This document shows, piece after piece, positions 1-7,105 of a stretch of DNA of 63,993 nt. Under the pieces are notes generated by a model that was given only the letters and a program-made list of their open reading frames with translations, did no database searches and had not been told where the DNA came from. The DNA lies in IMG/VR virus record IMGVR_UViG_3300008448_006341, positions 1-63,993 of that record, one strand, 5' to 3'. The stretch comes from a virus. Both the position numbers and the translations under genes were made by a program. Every line of letters starts with the position of its first letter. Within the stretch, counting starts at the first letter, position 1.

Positions 1-219
1 GAGTTAAGTTTAATTGATCAGTTAGGTGTATTTTATCAACCAGCAGGCGCCGCACTTCGCGCAACATTCATTGTTGACCCAGACAACGTTATCCAACACG
101 TCACAGTCAACAACTTGAACGTTGGCCGTAGCCCAGAAGAAACGCTTCGTGTATTGGATGCGCTACAAACTGGCGAGCTATGTGCTTGTAATCGTACAGT
201 AGGCGGCGAAACACTTTAA
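1..219 (+). CDS. ahpC: Alkyl hydroperoxide reductase C (AhpC), C-terminal part
   Basis: Reading frame 1 is open from the first base to TAA at 217-219, giving the last 72 residues of a 2-Cys peroxiredoxin. The segment ALRATFIVDPDNVIQHVTV, then RSPEETLRVLDALQTGELC, then ACN is the C-terminal region of AhpC, which reduces peroxides. The Cys in the ELCACN segment fits the resolving cysteine region. The peroxidatic Cys lies upstream of the window and cannot be checked. AhpD, its reductant in several bacteria, lies two genes downstream, which supports the call. The start is outside the window. Confidence 0.88.
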   Translation, partial: ELSLIDQLGVFYQPAGAALRATFIVDPDNVIQHVTVNNLNVGRSPEETLRVLDALQTGELCACNRTVGGETL

Positions 220-230
220 TCGGAGGATGT

Positions 231-635
231 ATGCTTGAATGTCTAATTGTTGGAGATAGTATTGCAGTAGGAGTAAGCCAAGTTCGTACAGAATGTCAGG
301 CCATTGTCAAAAGCGGTATTAATTCTGACAGTTGGAACAAACAGCATCTGCACAAACTCAAGCCAACTAAAACACTGATTATCAGTCTTGGAGCCAACGA
401 CCTTGGTGTCAACACAGAAGTTAACATACGTAAACTTCGAGAGGCTGCACAGGCTGACAGAGTGTTTTGGTTGTTGCCTAGTCAGAGATTAAAACCTGAT
501 CAGGTTCGTGCAGTTAAATTTGTAGCACAAGACTACAACGACACCGTTATACCAAGACCTGAACGGGATATAAGCAATGACGGTGTTCATCCGACCTATA
601 AAGGGTATAAAGTACTAGGAGAGTTAACAAGATGA
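231..635 (+). CDS. Small SGNH/GDSL-type hydrolase-like protein
   Basis: A 134-residue protein with the SGNH hydrolase blocks: GDSIAVG near residues 8-14 (catalytic Ser block), SLGANDLG in the middle (Asn block) and DGVHPTYKGY near the end (Asp-His block). The family hydrolyses esters such as acetyl or acyl groups on sugars and lipids; the substrate here is unknown. It is short for the family, close to a minimal core. A strong GGAGG at 222-226 precedes the ATG. It sits between ahpC and ahpD and overlaps ahpD by 4 nt. Two other SGNH proteins lie at 10582 and 40572. Confidence 0.75.
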   Translation: MLECLIVGDSIAVGVSQVRTECQAIVKSGINSDSWNKQHLHKLKPTKTLIISLGANDLGVNTEVNIRKLREAAQADRVFWLLPSQRLKPDQVRAVKFVAQDYNDTVIPRPERDISNDGVHPTYKGYKVLGELTR

Positions 636-1144
636 GTTGGGTAGACACACTTAAAGAAGCATTACCAGATTATGCTAAAGATACAAAATTAAATTTAGAT
701 GCAGTTATCAAACGTAGCTCAATACCAGAAGTTGAAGCCAACGGTTGCGCTCTAGCAGCCGCAATGGCCACAGGTAACGGTAAGCTACTTACTTGGATTG
801 CTAGTACCTTTGAAGATGTACAGGAAAGAGATGCCGCACTGACTGCTGCCGCAATTATGGCACAGAACAACATATGGTACCCCTATGTTGAAATGGCTGA
901 AGACGAACAGTTGAAAGGCCTGCCAGCACAGTTGCGTATGAATGCCATTGCCACGCATGGTGGAACTACCAAGGCACGTTTTGAAAGTTACAGTTTGGCA
1001 GCAAGTATTGTTGGCAAGTGTCACTTCTGTGTTAAGGCACACTACGACACACTCAAGAAGGAAGGCTATTCAGTAGAACAACTTCGTGACATTGGTCGTA
1101 TTGCCGCAGTGGTTAATAGTGTTGCTAAAGTATTGAATAGTTAA
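632..1144 (+). CDS. ahpD: Alkylhydroperoxidase AhpD
   Basis: 170 residues of the AhpD/carboxymuconolactone decarboxylase fold. The motif GKCHFCVKAH places Cys130, Cys133 and His137, with Glu118 upstream. These are the same residue numbers as the catalytic CxxC, His and Glu of Mycobacterium tuberculosis AhpD, so the proton-relay and disulfide centre look intact. AhpD is a weak peroxidase and passes electrons to AhpC. The start overlaps the preceding gene by 4 nt (ATGA), so it is translationally coupled. Together with the AhpC fragment at 1-219 it forms a peroxide-defence pair carried by a phage. Confidence 0.88.
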   Translation: MSWVDTLKEALPDYAKDTKLNLDAVIKRSSIPEVEANGCALAAAMATGNGKLLTWIASTFEDVQERDAALTAAAIMAQNNIWYPYVEMAEDEQLKGLPAQLRMNAIATHGGTTKARFESYSLAASIVGKCHFCVKAHYDTLKKEGYSVEQLRDIGRIAAVVNSVAKVLNS

Positions 1145-1146
1145 AA

Positions 1147-1168
1147 ATTTTGTAATCATTTTGTAATC
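1147..1168 (+). promoter_or_regulatory. Pho-box-like tandem repeat upstream of pstS
   Basis: Two perfect tandem copies of ATTTTGTAATC lie at 1147-1157 and 1158-1168. The core TGTAATC repeats with an 11-bp period and a 4-bp A/T spacer, the architecture of a PhoB box (two 7-mers separated by 4 bp). It lies 42 bp upstream of the pstS start, with an A/T-rich -10-like stretch (TTTAAATAAT) about 10 bp downstream. The repeat is seen; PhoB binding is inferred from family knowledge that phage pstS genes can be under host PhoB control. Confidence 0.6.
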
Positions 1169-1209
1169 TCTTTATGTTTAAATAATGTTGTTACACAAGG
1201 AGATTTACA

Positions 1210-2214
1210 GTGAACAAACTACTAGCAATTCTATTAGCCGCAGTGTCTATATCAGCACACTCGGCAGACATCACAGGAGCAGGAGCTACCTTTCCGTTCC
1301 CAATCTATGCCAAATGGGCAGAAGGATATAAGAAAGCTACTGGCAACAGTTTGAACTATCAGAGCATTGGTAGTTCAGGTGGTATTAGGCAAATCAACGC
1401 AAAGACAGTAGACTTTGGTGCAACTGATGCTCCGGTAAAAGGTGAAGACCTAGACAAGAACGGACAAGTTCAATTCCCTGCTATCATTGGCGGAACAGTT
1501 CCTGTTGTTAATTTAGATGGTATCAAGCCTGGCGAATTAAAGATTACTGGACCAGTTATGGCTGAAGTGTTCTTGGGCAACATTACCAAGTGGAATGATC
1601 CTAAATTAACAGCACTAAACCCAGGCAAGGCATTACCAGATGCACCAATCACTATTGTACATCGTGCTGATGGCTCGGGTACAACATTCAACTGGACAGA
1701 CTACCTTGCTACTGTTAGTCCTGAGTGGTTGGCCCGTGTGGGTCGTGGTGCCGCAGTCAAATGGCCAGCAGCTACATCTGTGGGTGGCAAGGGCAACGAA
1801 GGTGTTGCAGCCAACGTTAACCGCATCAAAGGTTCAATCGGTTATGTAGAGTATGCTTATGTTAAGAAAAACAATATGGTATTCTTACAGCTACAAAATA
1901 AGAGTGGTAAGTTTGTTAGTCCAGATGACTTAACATTTGCCGCAGCCGCGGATGGCGCTGATTGGTTCTCAGTTCCTGGTATGGGGCTCAGCATTGTAGA
2001 TCAAAAGAATCCCAACGCATGGCCAGTAAGTTCTGCCAGCTTTATCATTATGTACAAGGAGCCAAAGAACAAGGCCAACAGCGATGAAGTGCTAAAGTTC
2101 TTTGACTGGGCATTTAAGAATGGTAAGAAAGATGCCATTGACCTAGACTATGTACCGTTGCCCGATGCCTTGACCAAACAGATTCGTGAACGAGTATGGA
2201 CACAGATCAAATAA
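1210..2214 (+). CDS. pstS: Phosphate ABC transporter substrate-binding protein PstS
   Basis: A 334-residue PstS of full length. An N-terminal signal peptide (about residues 1-18, ending AHSA) is followed by GAGATFPFPIYAKWAEGY, then the phosphate-binding stretches YQSIGSSGGI and VDFGATDAP, and later HRADGSGTTF, all diagnostic. It binds periplasmic phosphate for the host PstCAB transporter. The start is GTG with AAGGAG at 1197-1202. The Pho-box-like repeat just upstream suggests induction on phosphate starvation. pstS is a known auxiliary gene of marine T4-like phages. Confidence 0.97.
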   Translation: MNKLLAILLAAVSISAHSADITGAGATFPFPIYAKWAEGYKKATGNSLNYQSIGSSGGIRQINAKTVDFGATDAPVKGEDLDKNGQVQFPAIIGGTVPVVNLDGIKPGELKITGPVMAEVFLGNITKWNDPKLTALNPGKALPDAPITIVHRADGSGTTFNWTDYLATVSPEWLARVGRGAAVKWPAATSVGGKGNEGVAANVNRIKGSIGYVEYAYVKKNNMVFLQLQNKSGKFVSPDDLTFAAAADGADWFSVPGMGLSIVDQKNPNAWPVSSASFIIMYKEPKNKANSDEVLKFFDWAFKNGKKDAIDLDYVPLPDALTKQIRERVWTQIK

Positions 2215-2328
2215 GATAAGCTATATCATTACTATCTTTTAATGATTATCAGTATGTGAAACAGGGTAGTTTTACCTTATACTAACGATACATACTAATG
2301 CAGTATGTTTGTTAAAAGGAGATCTACT

Positions 2329-2400
2329 ATGTGGACTAAACCAGAAGCAACTGAAATGCGCTACGGTTTCGAGATTACAATGTACATTGCAACTCGTTAA
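2329..2400 (+). CDS. pqqA: PQQ precursor peptide PqqA
   Basis: A 23-codon gene, ATG TGG ACT AAA to TAA, with a strong AAAAGGAGA ribosome site at 2315-2322. The peptide starts MWTKP and ends GFEITMYIATR, the classic PqqA pattern. Glu15 and Tyr19 stand in the invariant E-x-x-x-Y spacing; in PqqA these residues are cross-linked by the radical SAM enzyme PqqE to build pyrroloquinoline quinone. No pqqBCDE genes are in the window, so host enzymes would be needed. It is flanked by a hairpin (2291-2307) and a strong terminator (2423-2444), suggesting its own transcript. A chance match is unlikely because length, start, Shine-Dalgarno and motif all agree. Confidence 0.88.
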   Translation: MWTKPEATEMRYGFEITMYIATR

Positions 2401-2422
2401 ACTGTTAGATAATGATCGTTTT

Positions 2423-2444
2423 AAAAGGGCCTTTGGGCCCTTTT
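2423..2444 (+). terminator. Rho-independent terminator after pqqA
   Basis: Perfect 9-bp stem AAAAGGGCC / GGCCCTTTT with loop TTTG, ending in a T run. It isolates pqqA from the late gene at 2462. Confidence 0.9.
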
Positions 2445-2449
2445 ATTCT

Positions 2450-2457
2450 AATAAATA
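2450..2457 (+). promoter_or_regulatory. T4-type late promoter box
   Basis: AATAAATA, one base from the T4 late consensus TATAAATA. The start codon at 2462 lies 5 nt after the box, where the transcription start would fall, and there is no Shine-Dalgarno, so the mRNA may be leaderless. Copies with the same 5-nt spacing occur before 7496, 23473, 23978, 40186, 58909 and 63067. Confidence 0.6.
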
Positions 2458-2461
2458 ATCA

Positions 2462-3442
2462 ATGCGAGCACAAGAAGTTACCAACGAACAACGAAAACGT
2501 AAAAAGCCTAGATCTGCGGCATATGGCCCCGGAGCATTTGGCATGTATGGAACCGATGCAGGTTACAGCGGAGATGGGGGTGTAGCAGAAGATGCTGAAC
2601 CTATAGATCGTGAATTTGCATTAGTTAAAAAATTAGGTAGACTTGGTCAGCGTATTGTAGAAAATCCAAAACTTTGGGAAAAGTATTCTGACGCCATTGA
2701 CAACGACGATATTGATTGGATTATTAGTTTAATACAAGAAGGCACTGGTGCCGATAAAGATGAAATAATGAATCTCAGCGACTTGTTCGGTGAAATCGGT
2801 GGCGGCCTGGGACGAATTATAGATTTTGCCTGGGCTGTGAAAGAAGGTACCTGGGAAGAAGATTTTATGAATCCATATAGACAACATAGAAGTCAAGATG
2901 TGTCGGAAGGCAAGTTTAGAGCTAACGACATAGAAGAATACAAACCCGGCAAAGAAGCATTAAATGATCTTAAGAGTAGATTCTTACCAGACTGGGAAAT
3001 GCTAGATCATAAGACACTACAGGCCAAATATGTAGCTAAAGATCATAGACATGCAGAACAGTTTACAAAGTTTATTAATAAATTATCTGAACGCATGGAT
3101 CACTTTGCTGAAGTAACACAAGACGTTGCAGAAATCACAGTAAAGACCACTACATTTGATGTTAAGGGTCTTACTCTATTAGACTTTCAATTGGCAATGA
3201 TTGTAGATAACTTTGCCGAGAAAGCTGATATTGAACAGGTAAGAATGAGCGGAAACTTTGGCATGTATGAAAACTTTGCCGACGGCAAGAACCCGCAGGA
3301 CAAAGGCGACAGTAAGCGACACGGTATCAATACCAAAGCCAGTGTAAGTTCATTACGTAAGACTGCTAAACAAGGCGGACGTAAAGGACAACTAGCACAT
3401 TGGTTAGCTAATATGAAAGCAGGCAAGGCAAAGAAAAAATGA
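2462..3442 (+). CDS. Phage protein with capsid-targeting-like N-terminus
   Basis: 326 residues, no function recognised. It begins MRAQEVTNEQRKRKK, the first of a set in this window sharing M-[RK]-x-x-E near the start. A basic, Gly/Tyr-rich segment follows (about 10-40), then an acidic helical middle. The C-terminus is very basic, with SLRKTAKQGGRKGQLAHWLA and then KAGKAKKK, suggesting nucleic acid contact. A late promoter box directly abuts the start. The next gene overlaps by 4 nt. By context it is a late virion or internal head protein; this is inference. Confidence 0.7.
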   Translation: MRAQEVTNEQRKRKKPRSAAYGPGAFGMYGTDAGYSGDGGVAEDAEPIDREFALVKKLGRLGQRIVENPKLWEKYSDAIDNDDIDWIISLIQEGTGADKDEIMNLSDLFGEIGGGLGRIIDFAWAVKEGTWEEDFMNPYRQHRSQDVSEGKFRANDIEEYKPGKEALNDLKSRFLPDWEMLDHKTLQAKYVAKDHRHAEQFTKFINKLSERMDHFAEVTQDVAEITVKTTTFDVKGLTLLDFQLAMIVDNFAEKADIEQVRMSGNFGMYENFADGKNPQDKGDSKRHGINTKASVSSLRKTAKQGGRKGQLAHWLANMKAGKAKKK

Positions 3443-3843
3443 GAGCATACGAGTTCATCCGCAACAGTAGATCAAATCCTGCCAAAGAAGATTACCATCC
3501 AAACGATCCTCCACCGGGCCCAGAGTTTAAACCCAAGATGCCTGCAGGTACTGTAAGAGTAGATGTCAGTGATGTCTATGATTGGTACAAGTTAGGACAA
3601 CATATTAGCAATCTTGATAGAGTAGATCCTAAAATATTTGGCAAAGGCCCACCTAGTACAATTATATCGTTTGGCGACGAAGAAACAGAGCACAAGTATA
3701 TCAATGCTTTAAAGAAGCTAGGTCTTACCACTACTGATATTGATCCAGTAGATCCTAATCAACCTAAAGGTATGCCACGTCAAAAAGTTGATCCTACATT
3801 TGATGTTGAAGATTCCAATAAGCCAGAAAAGAAAAACTTTTAA
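3439..3843 (+). CDS. Hypothetical protein, MRAYEFI N-terminus
   Basis: 134 residues starting MRAYEFIRNSRSNPAKE, again the shared N-terminal motif. The middle part (DVSDVYDWYKLGQHISNLD) looks like a small alpha/beta domain and the C-terminus is proline- and charge-rich. No family recognised. It is coupled to the upstream gene by a 4-nt ATGA overlap, so both are probably one late transcript. Confidence 0.7.
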   Translation: MRAYEFIRNSRSNPAKEDYHPNDPPPGPEFKPKMPAGTVRVDVSDVYDWYKLGQHISNLDRVDPKIFGKGPPSTIISFGDEETEHKYINALKKLGLTTTDIDPVDPNQPKGMPRQKVDPTFDVEDSNKPEKKNF

Positions 3844-3930
3844 CTATATCTGTCAACGCAGACTGTAGGTAAGGCGTTATATATGTATACAGATAAATTT
3901 CTGTATATTAACCAAAAAAGGAAACTTTAT

Positions 3931-4149
3931 ATGAAATTAGTTGCAACTTTAATCGCTTCGTTATTTGCCGTATCTGCCTTTGCCGCTGAGCCAGCAAAGA
4001 AAGCAGAAGCCAAACCTGCTGCCGCAGCCCCTGCTCCAGCCGCTAGTGCTCCAGCCGCACCCAAAGCTGATGCCACTAAAAGTGAAGCCAAACCTGCCGC
4101 TAAAAAGGACGACAAAAAGGCTGCTGAGCCAGCTCCAGCAAAGAAGTGA
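3931..4149 (+). CDS. Exported Ala/Pro/Lys-rich small protein
   Basis: 72 residues. Residues 1-20 (MKLVATLIASLFAVSAFAAE) are a clear Sec signal peptide with an AFA/A-type cleavage site. The mature part is only repeats of Ala, Pro, Lys and Glu. Such low-complexity periplasmic proteins are common in proteobacteria and look host-derived. Upstream lies a 7-bp inverted repeat, TATACAG / CTGTATA, around 3890-3912, and an AAAAAAGG site precedes the ATG. An unexplained open frame without a start follows it (4148-4336). Confidence 0.65.
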   Translation: MKLVATLIASLFAVSAFAAEPAKKAEAKPAAAAPAPAASAPAAPKADATKSEAKPAAKKDDKKAAEPAPAKK

Positions 4150-4336
4150 TATAGAAGACAGTGATACCTGCAATGGATCTGAAGATATTGAACTACATGT
4201 TGGATATCGAAGACCAGAACTAATTCGAGTAGATGTCATCGACGATGATAATGATTTGAGTGAGTATGTAAGGTTAAGACTGTTTATTGCTAGGATCAAA
4301 GCTTTAGAAGCTTACAATAGAAAATGGGCTGCTTGA
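4148..4336 (+). other. Start-less coding-like frame after 3931 gene
   Basis: In the +1 frame relative to the 3931 gene, codons stay open from its TGA to TGA at 4334-4336 and encode a plausible acidic-then-basic segment (DIELHVGYRRPELIRVDVID, then LFIARIKALEAYNRKWAA). There is no ATG, GTG or TTG in frame. It could be reached by a +1 shift at AAG-TGA-T, by a rare start, or it may be a broken gene or an assembly indel. Its last codons form the 5' arm of the terminator at 4321-4348. Confidence 0.35.
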
Positions 4337-4348
4337 CAGCCCATTTTT
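4321..4348 (+). terminator. Rho-independent terminator
   Basis: Stem AAAATGGGCTG / CAGCCCATTTT with loop CTTGA and a T run. It overlaps the end of the preceding reading frame and directly precedes the -35 box of the next promoter. Confidence 0.85.
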
Positions 4349-4349
4349 C

Positions 4350-4378
4350 TTGACTGTTATATCTATATCAAGTATAAT
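4350..4378 (+). promoter_or_regulatory. Sigma-70 promoter
   Basis: TTGACT (4350-4355), 17-bp spacer, TATAAT (4373-4378). Start predicted near 4385, about 25 nt before the ATG at 4410. Near-consensus host-type promoter, expected to act early in infection. Confidence 0.85.
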
Positions 4379-4409
4379 ATGTTTACTTTATCCATTCTCT
4401 GGAGCATAT

Positions 4410-4973
4410 ATGATTACCCTAAAAGAGTTTCTCGAAACAATTGACTACAAAATTACCGAAGGCAGCGAGTACTACTGGAATTGCTTTGGCCCAGATGCAT
4501 ACAGTTTAGATCATTGGGACGGTGATCACGAAGGCTGTGCCCTGCATGTGGTCTTTGACAAGACTAGTCAAACTGTCTATACAGTAGAAGCACACGATTA
4601 TACTAACCGCCGCAGTTATCGATTAATTAACAGTGAGTTCAAAGAAGCACATGACAACGAAGTTACTGCCAGAGGCATTGACGATGTGGCCTATGACGAT
4701 GTTAACTATATTGATTTAGAAAGTGCAGAAGATTGGTTAGAAAAAGCCCGTGCTATCTTTCTTGGAGAAGACTACGATACTCGTGTGAGTATCCCGCTAG
4801 ACATTCCCAAAGACGATCTCTACACTTATATGTTGGCTGCACATGAACGCGACATGTCACTTAATGAGTTCGTTGAAGAAGCAATTCGTAATGCTGTAAA
4901 AGAACTTGAGCAGGATCCAGAAGGTTTTAAACAACGAGCAGAGCGGTGGAAGCATGAAAAAAATATTCTATGA
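4410..4973 (+). CDS. Phage protein with C-terminal ribbon-helix-helix-like segment
   Basis: 187 residues from ATG 4410 (GGAG at 4401-4404). The N-terminal 120 residues are acidic and aromatic. The C-terminal part, RVSIPLDIPKDDLYTYMLAA followed by HERDMSLNEFVEEAIRNAV, has the strand-helix-helix pattern of MetJ/Arc or HicB-like DNA-binding domains. The start MITLKEFLETIDYKITEG resembles the capsid-targeting-like motif of other genes here. It is driven by a near-consensus sigma-70 promoter, so an early regulatory role is possible. Function unknown. Confidence 0.7.
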   Translation: MITLKEFLETIDYKITEGSEYYWNCFGPDAYSLDHWDGDHEGCALHVVFDKTSQTVYTVEAHDYTNRRSYRLINSEFKEAHDNEVTARGIDDVAYDDVNYIDLESAEDWLEKARAIFLGEDYDTRVSIPLDIPKDDLYTYMLAAHERDMSLNEFVEEAIRNAVKELEQDPEGFKQRAERWKHEKNIL

Positions 4974-5418
4974 GAAACAGGGACGACGATACATTCCTGT
5001 GGCGGAGTATGATAACGAGCTTTTGGACTCACTGCCCAAAGGTGCTCATTTGGTTATGGTTTACCCTGGAGGTAGCTCTCGCCGTTTTAACATTGATCCT
5101 AACTATGCGGGAATGATTGCCGCAGGTCGTGTTGCTGAAGATGCTATTTGTAAAGCCATTAACAAAGCCAGTGAACTACGCCCTAAACAGACTCCTCTCA
5201 CAGAAGGACAACGTCGAGCATGGCGCAAGTTAGCCAAAGAGTTTGGCGATGAACTGTGTACCCTGCACGGTGCTAGCACTCACGACATTGCCGAAGCAGG
5301 AGTTAAAGCTATGATGACCGAAGCAGATAAGCTCATGGCCAATCCTACTGTGCGTAAGTCTTTTGAAAAGTTTATCATGCTCTGCGAATTGACAAAACAG
5401 AATGAACCTCACAATTAA
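4954..5418 (+). CDS. Hypothetical phage protein
   Basis: 154 residues from ATG 4954, overlapping the previous gene by 20 nt. It begins MKKIFYEKQGRRYIPVAEYD; the second half is helical with a Lys/Arg-rich stretch (LTEGQRRAWRKLAKEFGDEL). No domain recognised. It is in the same operon as 4410 and runs into the small-gene cluster at 5402. Confidence 0.65.
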   Translation: MKKIFYEKQGRRYIPVAEYDNELLDSLPKGAHLVMVYPGGSSRRFNIDPNYAGMIAAGRVAEDAICKAINKASELRPKQTPLTEGQRRAWRKLAKEFGDELCTLHGASTHDIAEAGVKAMMTEADKLMANPTVRKSFEKFIMLCELTKQNEPHN

Positions 5419-5719
5419 AAAGACTGATAAACGGCATACCGGAGGAGGGCAATGGAAGTGGCTGGTCATTGTAGAACGTAGACCTGCTGTGCCCTATGGT
5501 AGTCCTGCAATGATTCAAAAGACTCAGGATCTTAATGAGATTAGAGATTGGTGCTGGCAAACCTACGGTGCTAGCTGTGAGTTAGAATTTTGGCTGCGTG
5601 TACCTGAAGACGGACAAAAAAGAAATGAAAAGTGGTGTTGGCACACTAACTATGACAACTTTAAAATTTATCTACGCACAGATAAAGAAGTAAACTGGTT
5701 TAAGTTGAAATGGCTATAA
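5402..5719 (+). CDS. Small phage protein, F-x-L-K-W family
   Basis: 105 residues. Its last residues, DKEVNWFKLKWL, define a C-terminal motif (acidic residue, then F-x-L-[KR]-W) also found at the ends of the proteins at 5726, 5941, 6231, 6771 and 8305. It also has EIRDWCWQTYG, like PALEWCNKTFG at 6231 and EDWCNSEFG at 6771. These are probably diverged tandem duplicates with a common last beta strand. Function unknown. Confidence 0.65.
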   Translation: MNLTIKKTDKRHTGGGQWKWLVIVERRPAVPYGSPAMIQKTQDLNEIRDWCWQTYGASCELEFWLRVPEDGQKRNEKWCWHTNYDNFKIYLRTDKEVNWFKLKWL

Positions 5720-5725
5720 CTCAGT

Positions 5726-5944
5726 ATGCGTGAAGTTATTATACCAGATAAGAATGCTAATGAAATTATGGAACTCGTAAAGGAGTTACGCCAGCACGGA
5801 CTAATACAGGGACAGGACTTCGATTTTAAGTATCAACCCCCTGTCTGGGATGACTTCAGTGGACATGCCGTACATGAAAAACATACTGTGTTTTATTTTC
5901 ATACAGAAAAGTATGCAACCTTTTTTCAATTAAAATGGTCATGA
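5726..5944 (+). CDS. Small phage protein, F-x-L-K-W family
   Basis: 72 residues starting MREVIIPDKNANEIMELVKE. It ends VFYFHTEKYATFFQLKWS, the shared C-terminal motif. It overlaps the next gene by ATGA at 5941-5944. No known domain. Confidence 0.6.
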   Translation: MREVIIPDKNANEIMELVKELRQHGLIQGQDFDFKYQPPVWDDFSGHAVHEKHTVFYFHTEKYATFFQLKWS

Positions 5945-6234
5945 GAAAGAAGCGCCTGCTCACTGATCGTTCTGGTGATCTACAAGAACAAATAATAGCA
6001 AAACAATCAAAACGAATAGCAGACGAGGTAGATGCTGAAGTCTTACGAAACATGCTCTGTGAAATAGGGTGGCATCAAGTTATTGTTCCTCGACCTATGA
6101 CCTACGAACAAAGCAATGAACTTGATCAATGGCTTCGTGATAGTATTAAAGGCCGCCATTGGGATCGAGGATTAGTATTCTTATTTGAAGAAGAACGTGA
6201 TGCTATGTGGTTTAAGTTGAGGTGGCTATCATGA
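5941..6234 (+). CDS. Small phage protein, F-x-L-R-W family
   Basis: 97 residues from ATG 5941, chosen because it makes the ATGA overlap seen at the other junctions (an in-frame ATG at 5935 is possible). The N-terminus is basic and helical. The C-terminus is VFLFEEERDAMWFKLRWLS, the shared motif. Function unknown. Confidence 0.6.
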   Translation: MRKKRLLTDRSGDLQEQIIAKQSKRIADEVDAEVLRNMLCEIGWHQVIVPRPMTYEQSNELDQWLRDSIKGRHWDRGLVFLFEEERDAMWFKLRWLS

Positions 6235-6416
6235 TTAGCTTCGATGTTAAACCAAATGTTACCTATGATGTAATCTATGTTGAAGGCAATATTGCCCCTG
6301 CCCTAGAATGGTGTAATAAAACTTTTGGTCCGCCGGGTGACCGCTGGTTTATATCTAACCATAGGTTCTATTTCTTGCAGGAAAAAGATGCTATGCTATT
6401 TGAATTAAGGTGGTAA
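6231..6416 (+). CDS. Small phage protein, F-x-L-R-W family
   Basis: 61 residues from ATG 6231 (ATGA overlap with the previous stop). It contains EWCNKTFGPPGDRW and ends FYFLQEKDAMLFELRW. This is the shortest clear member of the family and probably represents its core fold. Confidence 0.6.
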   Translation: MISFDVKPNVTYDVIYVEGNIAPALEWCNKTFGPPGDRWFISNHRFYFLQEKDAMLFELRW

Positions 6417-6417
6417 T

Positions 6418-6774
6418 ATGAAGTTCTATCAAAAGTATGACATGCAGGTATATCCAAGCCAACGCAAGATGCGTAGGATTCCTCATATGCGTAACTATAC
6501 TAATCTATGGAACATAGATGTATCCGATTCGGCTGTTTATCAACATACTTTTGATGTTGAAGAAGTAGAATGTGTTGATGTAGTCATGCCTAAAGATAGA
6601 CTAGAAGAATTAGAACGTATGATAGAATGGTATGAAAACAGAGAACACAAGATAAAACAACAAGCAGAAATAGTTGAGATGCTACGCAGAGATGAACGTG
6701 TACGCATAGAGTATCCTGCTGTACAAAAAGCCTATATGAAGTATCTAACCTTGTTGGAGTTATGTAGAAAATGA
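6418..6774 (+). CDS. Hypothetical phage protein, helical
   Basis: 118 residues. The second half, from RLEELERMIEWYENREHKIK onward, looks like a long amphipathic helix or coiled coil. It lacks the F-x-L-[KR]-W ending of its neighbours but sits inside their coupled chain (2 nt after one gene, ATGA overlap with the next). No function recognised. Confidence 0.6.
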   Translation: MKFYQKYDMQVYPSQRKMRRIPHMRNYTNLWNIDVSDSAVYQHTFDVEEVECVDVVMPKDRLEELERMIEWYENREHKIKQQAEIVEMLRRDERVRIEYPAVQKAYMKYLTLLELCRK

Positions 6775-6989
6775 TTTTTAAAACCTGTGAAGTAGGTATA
6801 TTTAGACTGCCTGGCATAGTTATAGAGTCTGAAGAAGATGAAACTATTTCTGAAGAAGCACTTAAAGAAATGGAAGACTGGTGTAACAGCGAGTTTGGTA
6901 AAGGAATACGTATGACTGAAAGACTGTTTAGTTTTCGTAAAGAAAGTCAACGTGACTGGTTTATATTAAGATGGAGTGGAAAAGAATGA
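6771..6989 (+). CDS. Small phage protein, F-x-L-R-W family
   Basis: 72 residues, acidic, with MEDWCNSEFG and the ending RKESQRDWFILRWSGKE. The motif matches the family at 5402-6416. Coupled on both sides by ATGA overlaps. Confidence 0.6.
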   Translation: MIFKTCEVGIFRLPGIVIESEEDETISEEALKEMEDWCNSEFGKGIRMTERLFSFRKESQRDWFILRWSGKE

Positions 6990-7105
6990 CTGAAGGCGAA
7001 CGAGCAGGCCGCTGGGCTATGGTATATCTCTATACGGCGTTGTTTGCTTTATGGTTTAATATTATCTGCATTGTTGGTTGGCATATCAAGGAGTGGTTTT
7101 TATGA
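6986..7105 (+). CDS. 39-residue single-span membrane protein
   Basis: ATG 6986 overlaps the previous stop (ATGA) and its own TGA at 7103-7105 overlaps the next ATG. The product starts MTEGERAGRWAMVYLYTALF and has one hydrophobic span (about residues 12-31) with a tryptophan-rich end. Coupling on both sides supports it as a real gene despite its size. Function unknown; a small membrane effector or lysis accessory is possible. Confidence 0.55.
   Translation: MTEGERAGRWAMVYLYTALFALWFNIICIVGWHIKEWFL

Noticed and set aside
2221-2250. Terminator after pstS
   Set aside because: ATCATTA/TAATGAT can pair but no T run follows, so it is not called as a terminator.
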